Part shown: piece by piece, positions 24,826-29,654 of the stretch
Position numbering within the stretch: the first letter of the stretch is position 1
Layout: every line of letters starts with the position of its first letter
Source: an uncultured Actinomycetes bacterium
GTDB taxonomy: Bacteria; Actinomycetota; Actinomycetes; S36-B12; UBA5976
DNA length: 29,654 nt
Direction: 5' to 3'
Assembly (NCBI GenBank): GCA_903951185.1
Contig: CAJBBC010000154.1
Coordinates: 1 to 29,654, forward strand
The notes under the pieces: generated by a model
Databases searched by the model: none
What the model was told of the DNA's origin: nothing
What the model saw: the letters and a program-made list of their open reading frames with translations, nothing else
Program-made: the position numbers and the translations under genes

Positions 24826-25833
24826 ATGAGTTCTGCAATCGAAGTCTCCGGATTAACTAAACATTTTGGCTCAGTCAAAGCATTAAATGGAATTAATTTT
24901 GAAGTTGAGCAGGGCAGCGTGCTAGGTCTACTTGGACCAAATGGCTCGGGTAAAACGACTACTGTTCGGATTCTGGCCACGTTACTAAAACCTGATTCAG
25001 GTAAAGCGGTAGTTAGCGGATTTGATGTGGTCGAGCAGCATGATGAAGTGCGAGCTGTAATTGGGTTAACTGGTCAGTACGCAGCAGTAGATGAATACTT
25101 AACTGGACGCGAGAACTTAGAACTTTTTGGACGACTATTTCATTTGTCTAAGAAAAATGCGGCTAAGCGAGCCGATGAATTACTTGAGCGCTTCGATTTA
25201 TCCGATGCGGCCGATCGTGGAATAAAAGGCTATTCGGGCGGCATGCGTCGTCGTCTTGATTTAGCCGCAAGTTTAATTGGACAGCCGTCAATTCTGTTTC
25301 TAGATGAACCAACTACTGGACTTGATCCACGCAGTCGTCTTGGCATGTGGGAAGTTATCAACGATCTAGTTAAAGATGGCACCACAGTTTTGTTGACTAC
25401 ACAGTATTTAGAAGAAGCTGATCAGTTAGCTTCAAAAATTGTGGTACTTGATCATGGAAATGTAATTGCACAAGGAACTTCGGATGAATTGAAAACATCT
25501 GTGGGCGGCGATCGAATTGAATTAGTGGTAGCTAAGTCACAGGATTTAGCTAATGCCGTTAATTCATTAACTGCGATTGCTTCAGGCGAAGCGGTAACTG
25601 ACGTGGTAGCTCGCCGAATTTTAGTTCCGGTTTCAGGTGGCTCAACATCGATAGTAGAAGCTGTTCGCCGACTAGATGAGTCAAAAATTGAGATTGAAGA
25701 TATTGCGTTACGTCGACCAACTTTAGATGACGTTTTCTTATCGTTAACTGGTCACATTGCTGAAGAAGTCACTGAAGAAGTGCCAGCTGGCCGTGGTGGA
25801 CGTCGAAGTGCAAAAAGCGGAGGTAAGAAGTAA
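24826..25833 (+). CDS. DrrA-type ABC exporter ATP-binding protein
   Basis: Cytoplasmic ATPase of an ABC-2 exporter, daunorubicin-resistance (DrrA) type. Walker A GPNGSGKT is at 37-44, the Q-loop region is GLTGQYAAVDEYLTGRENL, the signature YSGGMRRRLDLAASL lies near 135-149, and Walker B LFLDEPTTGLDP near 159. The C-terminal part (about 225-310) matches the extra DrrA domain (LRRPTLDDVFLSLTG). The last 25 residues are Gly/Arg/Lys-rich. At 335 residues it is normal. The stop overlaps the permease start as TAATG, so the two are translated together. Substrates of such pairs range from antibiotics to lipids; nothing here decides between them. Confidence 0.94.
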   Translation: MSSAIEVSGLTKHFGSVKALNGINFEVEQGSVLGLLGPNGSGKTTTVRILATLLKPDSGKAVVSGFDVVEQHDEVRAVIGLTGQYAAVDEYLTGRENLELFGRLFHLSKKNAAKRADELLERFDLSDAADRGIKGYSGGMRRRLDLAASLIGQPSILFLDEPTTGLDPRSRLGMWEVINDLVKDGTTVLLTTQYLEEADQLASKIVVLDHGNVIAQGTSDELKTSVGGDRIELVVAKSQDLANAVNSLTAIASGEAVTDVVARRILVPVSGGSTSIVEAVRRLDESKIEIEDIALRRPTLDDVFLSLTGHIAEEVTEEVPAGRGGRRSAKSGGKK

Positions 25834-26672
25834 TGTCAACAACTGAACAACAGCGCCCAGTTTTAGGCTGGTTAGTTTCTGACACGATGGCTGTGGCAAA
25901 GCGACACGTATTAAAGATAACTCGGATTCCAGAATCACTTTTCTTTGCCCTAATTCAGCCAGTTATGTTTGTGCTTTTATTTGCATTCGTTTTTGGCGGT
26001 GCGATTAATTTAGGTTCTGATGGCGGTCCACAGGCATATCGAGAATTCTTAATCCCAGGTATTTTTGCGCAAACTGTGATGTTTGCGGTGGCAAGTATCA
26101 CGGTTGGAATTACCGATGATGCAAATCGCGGCATTATGGACCGGTTCAGATCGCTACCAATGCATCCAGGTGCAGTACTTGGCGGACATACATTGGCTTC
26201 ATTGATTGAAAGCTCACTCGTTATCGTGATGCTTTCGATAACGGGTCTTGCTGTAGGTTGGCGAATTCGTGGTGGCCTTACCGATGCAGTACTCGCGTAC
26301 TTACTTTTATTACTTTTCGCATACGCACTTAGTTGGGTTGGCGCTTGGATTGGCTTACATATGCCAAGTCCAGAAGTCGCTGGCACTGCCGGCTTAGCTT
26401 GGATTTTCCCGCTGACATTTGCTTCAAGCGTTTTCACTCCAATTGCCACTATGCCGAGTTGGTTACAAGGTTTTGCGCAGTGGAATCCAGTTTCATGTTT
26501 AGCTTTGGCGACACGGGAACTATTTGGAAATCCAATTCCATTTCCTGGCGAATCATTTCCTGAGCAACATCCCGTTGCACTTTCATTTGGTTATGGTTTC
26601 TTACTGCTAGCAATCTTTGCTCCGCTAGCAGTTCGAGCTTTCAAAACTCGCAATTCGGGCGGAAAAGCTTAA
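25833..26672 (+). CDS. DrrB-type ABC-2 transporter permease
   Basis: The membrane partner of the preceding ATPase: 279 residues with about six transmembrane helices. FALIQPVMFVLLFAFVFGGAI near the N-terminus, REFLIPGIFAQTVMF, and RFRSLPMHPGAVLGGHTLASLI are typical of the ABC-2 (DrrB/NodJ) permease family, and WNPVSCLALATRELFGNP near the C-terminus is the conserved end segment. The ATG overlaps the stop of the ATPase gene by one base. The stop codon directly touches the stop of the convergent greA gene (TAATTA), leaving no spacer. Confidence 0.94.
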   Translation: MSTTEQQRPVLGWLVSDTMAVAKRHVLKITRIPESLFFALIQPVMFVLLFAFVFGGAINLGSDGGPQAYREFLIPGIFAQTVMFAVASITVGITDDANRGIMDRFRSLPMHPGAVLGGHTLASLIESSLVIVMLSITGLAVGWRIRGGLTDAVLAYLLLLLFAYALSWVGAWIGLHMPSPEVAGTAGLAWIFPLTFASSVFTPIATMPSWLQGFAQWNPVSCLALATRELFGNPIPFPGESFPEQHPVALSFGYGFLLLAIFAPLAVRAFKTRNSGGKA

Positions 26673-27155
26673 TTAGCCAACATAAATTTGGGCACTGACG
26701 ACTTTAATTCGCAGTGTTTTACCTGATGGTGTTTCGTAGTTAACTTCAGCGCCAATTTCTTGACCAAGGACAGCTGCGCCAAGTGGACTAGTTGGGGAGT
26801 AAACATCAATTGATGTGTGTGCTGCTTCTTCGCGCGAGCCAAGTAAAAATGTCTCAGTGTCATCAAGGTCTGGAAAATGAACAGTAACAACCATTCCTTG
26901 CGACACAATACCTTCTTGTATATCGGGTGTGCCTATTTTTGCGCTTTCTAACATTTTTTCGAGTTGGCGGATACGCCCCTCATTCTTACCTTGCTCTTCA
27001 CGGGCTGCGTGATAGCCGCCGTTTTCTTTTAAGTCGCCCTCTTCACGAGCTGCGGCAATTCGGTTCTTTACCTCTTCACGAAATTCACCGGTGCGATGGA
27101 TAAGTTCAGCTTTTAGGCGGTCGTAAGCCTCTTGCGTTAACCAAGTCTCGTTCAT
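26673..27155 (-). CDS. greA: GreA, transcription elongation factor
   Basis: Rescues backtracked RNA polymerase by stimulating transcript cleavage. The N-terminal coiled coil reaches into the secondary channel, and its acidic tip is visible as EEGDLKENGGY (Asp41, Glu44). The C-terminal FKBP-like domain contains SREEAAHTSIDVYSPTSPLG and ends in VSAQIYVG. The tip sequence, with GGYHAAREEQGKNEGRI, is the actinobacterial form. At 160 residues the length is normal. The ATG lies 7 bases after TAATCT on the minus strand with no ribosome-binding site, so it is probably leaderless. It is downstream of DUF4307, as in mycobacteria. Confidence 0.96.
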   Translation of the reverse strand: MNETWLTQEAYDRLKAELIHRTGEFREEVKNRIAAAREEGDLKENGGYHAAREEQGKNEGRIRQLEKMLESAKIGTPDIQEGIVSQGMVVTVHFPDLDDTETFLLGSREEAAHTSIDVYSPTSPLGAAVLGQEIGAEVNYETPSGKTLRIKVVSAQIYVG

Positions 27156-27162
27156 TTGAAAA

Positions 27163-27168
27163 AGATTA
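27163..27168 (-). promoter_or_regulatory. -10 element of an apparently leaderless greA promoter
   Basis: On the minus strand TAATCT (27168 to 27163) fits TANNNT and ends 7 bases before the greA ATG at 27155. No Shine-Dalgarno sequence intervenes. It lies in the 17-base gap between the DUF4307 and greA genes. Confidence 0.5.
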
Positions 27169-27172
27169 CAAG

Positions 27173-27655
27173 TTAATTGGCCTCTGGCGCGAACCCAGGC
27201 GGCGCTTGAGCTGGAATCTTCACGCCTGGTGGGAAATCTGCGGGTGGCACGCGCATTTCAGGTTTGCCGGCACAGCCCAAAACTTCGACAAGGACAGCCA
27301 GACTCTCGGTAGCTAAATTGTAATTTGCGGTTACATTTGGTTCGCCAGCTGCAACAAAAACTGTGGCGTAACCAACGTCCATCCGCTTGTCATCTTGAGC
27401 GCGAATAACACAGTAAGTATCTTGATCTTTATTGCGCGCAACTTCCCAAACTACCTCGACACTATTTGCACTTTGTACCGAGAAAGATCTCAATTCCCAG
27501 TCAAGTGCACGATCGCCACTTCGGTAATTCGCCATCCCTAAACCAATCGTGACAATGCTTGCCAGTATTACGGCTAGCGCAATTGGTGTTTTACTTCGGG
27601 TGTTTAACCCATAGCGCTGTTGAATGTTTATCGGTAGTTCAGAATCTTGCTGCAT
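27173..27655 (-). CDS. DUF4307 family membrane protein
   Basis: A 160-residue protein with a short cytoplasmic N-terminus carrying the family's RYG element (QQRYGLNTRSK), one transmembrane helix (about 25-42), and an external beta-rich domain (WELRSFSVQSANSVEVVWEV; YCVIRAQDDKRMDVGYATV) with two cysteines, ending in a Pro/Ala-rich tail. The function is unknown. It matches Rv1081c of M. tuberculosis, which sits between greA and mca in the same relative orientation. Here the mca gene that should lie next door is absent. A TATTCT element ten bases before the ATG could give a very short leader. Confidence 0.85.
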   Translation of the reverse strand: MQQDSELPINIQQRYGLNTRSKTPIALAVILASIVTIGLGMANYRSGDRALDWELRSFSVQSANSVEVVWEVARNKDQDTYCVIRAQDDKRMDVGYATVFVAAGEPNVTANYNLATESLAVLVEVLGCAGKPEMRVPPADFPPGVKIPAQAPPGFAPEAN

Positions 27656-27768
27656 GATTAATCTAAGAATAGTTGCAAATTGTGAGTTTCGTTAACTCAG
27701 TAAACGAAGACACCAACGGTTGCTTAAGATAGTTACAGTGCAACTATTGTGTTGCTCCAGGAGGAAAA
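27656..27768. promoter_or_regulatory. Divergent spacer with two short dyads
   Basis: This 113-base spacer separates DUF4307 (minus) from the small membrane protein (plus). It holds two inverted repeats: TTCGTT/AACGAA at 27688-27693 and 27703-27708 (9-base loop), and ATAGTT/AACTAT at 27729-27734 and 27742-27747 (7-base loop). TAAGAT at 27725-27730 is a candidate -10 for the plus-strand operon and overlaps the second dyad. A strong AGGAGG ribosome-binding site lies at 27759-27764. Confidence 0.35.
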
Positions 27769-27975
27769 GTGACCAGCGGAATAATTAGCCTTTTGGTTAG
27801 CGTAACCAGTCCAGCACCAACCCCAATGGAATTAAATGCTGAAAATGTAAATCCTGGTCCACTTTCGGGCATATTTTTTACGGCATTAGCGGTTTCATTA
27901 CTTATTTTAGTTTTCAGTATGAACCGCCACATTAAGCGTGTAAATTTTAACGAAGATAACGACAACTCAAAATAA
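27769..27975 (+). CDS. Small single-span membrane protein
   Basis: A 68-residue protein with a polar, Pro/Ser-rich first half and one transmembrane helix (about 35-52, FFTALAVSLLILVFSM), followed by a basic then acidic tail. The AGGAGG site 4 bases before the GTG start is among the best ribosome-binding sites in the window, which supports a real gene. Similar short proteins follow mca in mycobacteria (Rv1083) and related genera, so this is probably that gene with mca removed. The function is unknown. It ends 2 bases before the SURF1-like gene and is cotranscribed with it. Confidence 0.8.
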   Translation: MTSGIISLLVSVTSPAPTPMELNAENVNPGPLSGIFFTALAVSLLILVFSMNRHIKRVNFNEDNDNSK

Positions 27976-27977
27976 AT

Positions 27978-28727
27978 ATGTTTCGCTATTTAAGTAAGCG
28001 ATTACTTGCTATTCATTTCACGGCAATTTTGGCAATAGGGATTTGTATCTGGCTAAGTGCTTGGCAGTGGAATCGTGCCCACTATGTTGCGCCCATTACG
28101 AAAGTTAGTGGAGTCAGTGACTTCAACCAACTAAGTCCACTTCGCGATTATTTGCCACCAACATCTGTGGGCGTGCCGACAAAAGTTAAGGGCACTTGGC
28201 AAGAAAATAGCCGAATCGAATTTACGCAGCGACCAGCTGATGGGACAAAGTTAATAAAGTCAACCCAGTCAATGGAATTGAATCAAGAAATGTTAGGCAC
28301 CTGGGTTTTAGATGTCCTGATACTGCAGGACGGTTCAAGTTTGGCAGTAGTAAGTGGCTGGGCACAAACATCAAAATCAGTTCCAGCGTTTTCGGGGACA
28401 GTTGAATTAACTGGAGTCATGCAACCAAGCGAAGATGCATTAAGTATTTCGTTAACTGATTTGCCGAGTTATATAACAACAAAAGAAGTTTTAAAGATTT
28501 CAAACTCATCAGTGCACGATGGGTACTTGATTAGCACTACCCAAATACCAGGATTTGAAGTTATTAAGCCCATTTTACCTAAACCAGTTGAGACGCAATT
28601 ACAGTGGCGAAATGTGATCTACACCTTTAACTGGATTATTTTTGGAATAATTATTTTTGGTATGTGGTGGCGTATTATTCAAGATGAAGTGAAGTTACAA
28701 ACAAAGGAACAAAATGACCGTAACTAA
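27978..28727 (+). CDS. SURF1-family cytochrome oxidase assembly protein
   Basis: Membrane protein of the SURF1 family, which helps insert heme into aa3-type cytochrome c oxidase. The topology is typical: one transmembrane helix near the N-terminus (about 10-29), a large external domain, and a second helix near the C-terminus (about 222-241). Family features are the Trp-rich end of helix 1 (SAWQWNRA), VKGTWQENS, VVSGWAQ, GYLISTTQIPG and the closing LQWRNVIYTFNWIIFG segment. At 249 residues it is normal. It overlaps the DUF3817 gene by 14 bases. It implies aerobic respiration through a heme-copper oxidase encoded elsewhere. Confidence 0.87.
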   Translation: MFRYLSKRLLAIHFTAILAIGICIWLSAWQWNRAHYVAPITKVSGVSDFNQLSPLRDYLPPTSVGVPTKVKGTWQENSRIEFTQRPADGTKLIKSTQSMELNQEMLGTWVLDVLILQDGSSLAVVSGWAQTSKSVPAFSGTVELTGVMQPSEDALSISLTDLPSYITTKEVLKISNSSVHDGYLISTTQIPGFEVIKPILPKPVETQLQWRNVIYTFNWIIFGIIIFGMWWRIIQDEVKLQTKEQNDRN

Positions 28728-29025
28728 AGCCTGGGAAATCTATCGGTTACTTGCAATTTTGGTTGGCACAGTACTTGCAGTTTTAACTTTCATTGCAATG
28801 CCATACCGGTACTTAATTGCAAAGGAAGAAATTGCTGCTTATTCGATCGCTTGGATGATTCATGGATATCTTTTCCCGCTTTATGTAATTGCTACTTTTG
28901 TACTTTCGTTAAAACTAGCTTGGCCGATTGGAAAAACGATCTTGGTGATGTTAGCAGGCACAGTTCCACTTATGTCGTTTGTGACTGAGCGAAAAATCGG
29001 TAAAGAGTTATTCCCAGGTATGTGA
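28714..29025 (+). CDS. DUF3817 family membrane protein
   Basis: A 103-residue membrane protein with three predicted transmembrane helices (about 9-28, 41-64 and 75-90). The motif order YRLLAILVGTVLAVL, WMIHGYLFPLYVI, WPIGKTILVMLAGTVPLMSF and TERKI is the DUF3817 pattern common in actinobacteria; the function is unknown. AAAGGA at 28703-28708, 5 bases before the ATG, fixes the start inside the SURF1 gene. Its 3' end overlaps the convergent cation transporter by 18 bases. Being joined to SURF1 hints at a respiratory role, but that is an inference. Confidence 0.87.
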   Translation: MTVTKAWEIYRLLAILVGTVLAVLTFIAMPYRYLIAKEEIAAYSIAWMIHGYLFPLYVIATFVLSLKLAWPIGKTILVMLAGTVPLMSFVTERKIGKELFPGM

Positions 29026-29654
29026 ACCAGCTGGGATATCTTCCCAAGCGCGCGGATCTTCAATTGGCTCAACGTGAGTCGAAACGGTCGTATCGGGGAG
29101 CACAGCAATAATTTGCTGCTCTAAGTCTTCAGACAAATCGTGACCTTTTTGAACTGTCCATGCACCTGGAACTAAAACATGCATTGAGACGAAACGGTGA
29201 CGACCAGATTCACGAGTTTGTAGCGCGTGGAATTTAACTTCAGTACTTTCAAACTTCTTTAAAACATCAACAATTGCTTTGTGGTCAGCTTCCGGTAAAG
29301 CCTTATCCATTAATTTTGACGTACTTTCACGAAGTAAATTCATACCCGTGATGACAATATTCAAACCAACTGCCATCGCCACAATTGCGTCTAAGCGTAA
29401 CCAGCCAGTTATTTGAACTAATCCCACACCAACTAAAACTCCAACAGAAGTCCAGACATCGGTCATTAAATGGCGACCATCAGCATCAAGTACTGGAGAC
29501 CGATATTCTCTGCCTGCTCGAATTAGAACAACAGCAACAGCGCCATTAAGCATGGAGGCACCAGTCGAAATTGCAAGACCCCAGCCAAGTTGTTCGATTT
29601 CTCGTGGATGGATAAAACGCTCAGCAGCCGTAACGACAATTACTAGTGCAGCCA
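29008..29654 (-). CDS. Cation diffusion facilitator transporter (5' end cut off)
   Basis: The C-terminal 215 residues of a CDF metal/proton antiporter; the frame stays open to the window end (first complete codon at 29652), so ATG 29553 is internal. Visible before it are LVIVVTAAERFIHP and GWGLAISTGASMLNG, typical of the family's middle helices. HLMTD matches the metal-site HxxxD of transmembrane helix 5, followed by VWTSVGVLVGVGL. The cytoplasmic ferredoxin-like domain (KFHALQTRESGRHRFVSMHV, STHVEPIED) ends the protein with an extra acidic tail. The pattern suits zinc or other divalent metals. Confidence 0.93.
   Translation of the reverse strand, partial: AALVIVVTAAERFIHPREIEQLGWGLAISTGASMLNGAVAVVLIRAGREYRSPVLDADGRHLMTDVWTSVGVLVGVGLVQITGWLRLDAIVAMAVGLNIVITGMNLLRESTSKLMDKALPEADHKAIVDVLKKFESTEVKFHALQTRESGRHRFVSMHVLVPGAWTVQKGHDLSEDLEQQIIAVLPDTTVSTHVEPIEDPRAWEDIPAGSHTWE

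Noticed and set aside
25955..26449. 164-codon open frame antisense to the ABC permease
   Set aside because: It lies wholly inside a well-supported membrane protein gene, its product is a low-complexity Pro/Ser/Ala mixture with no domain, and no ribosome-binding site was seen.
1..29654. Search for CRISPR arrays, insertion sequences, toxin-antitoxin pairs, phage genes or restriction systems
   Set aside because: No regularly spaced repeats, transposase, integrase, nuclease-methylase pair or toxin-like small gene pair was seen; every gene but the few flagged is core or common.

Overview
The window is 29.65 kb of compact, AT-rich bacterial chromosome with about 31 protein genes, two tRNA genes and very little intergenic DNA. 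No insertion sequence, phage gene, CRISPR array or integration site was seen. The gene order is actinobacterial: tatD - G5/cell-wall hydrolase (rpfB position) - rsmA - ispE; tetR; glmU - prs - rplY - pth; mfd - SurA-like lipoprotein - mazG - eno - ftsB/divIC - DUF501 - ppx; greA - DUF4307. This is the mycobacterial Rv1008-Rv1026 and Rv1080c-Rv1081c order, rearranged. Heavy use of TTA and other AT-rich codons, very short spacers and missing optional domains suggest a small-genome, low-GC actinobacterium such as the freshwater acI/Nanopelagicales type. That placement is an inference from gene order and composition.

Layout. 1-2178: 3' part of rsmI, then metG. 2175-4016 (minus): membrane acyltransferase with a C-terminal SGNH domain. 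4082-7580: tatD, a secreted G5 plus transglycosylase-like protein, rsmA and ispE. 7595-8771: MarR and TetR regulators, converging. 8873-8997: a large palindrome followed at once by tRNA-Gln(TTG). 9053-16969: glmU, prs, rplY, pth, a CysQ-like phosphatase and mfd. 16993-21526: lipoprotein, mazG, eno, ftsB-like, DUF501 and ppx. 21595-21670: tRNA with a UAA anticodon. 21714-24716: msrA, then MFS transporter and ilvA on minus. 24826-26672: a DrrAB-type ABC exporter. 26673-27655 (minus): greA and DUF4307. 27769-29025: small membrane protein, SURF1 and DUF3817. 29008-29654 (minus): cation diffusion facilitator, cut by the window end.

Functions fall into envelope building and division (glmU, ispE, G5 hydrolase, FtsB-like, acyltransferase), translation and RNA modification (metG, rsmI, rsmA, rplY, pth, two tRNAs), transcription and repair (mfd, greA), central metabolism (prs, eno, ilvA), housecleaning (mazG, CysQ-like, ppx, msrA) and cytochrome oxidase assembly (SURF1).

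This is mostly ordinary core genome and I found no convincing new multi-gene system. The points most worth a second look are a tRNA with UAA anticodon but a short, non-leucine-type variable loop; a 36-bp near-palindrome with a competing hairpin directly before tRNA-Gln; a transglycosylase-type domain in place of the Rpf domain at the rpfB locus; an L25 protein whose second domain is replaced by an Ala/Glu-rich tail; apparent loss of mca; apparent leaderless promoters; and five convergent gene pairs that all overlap or touch.
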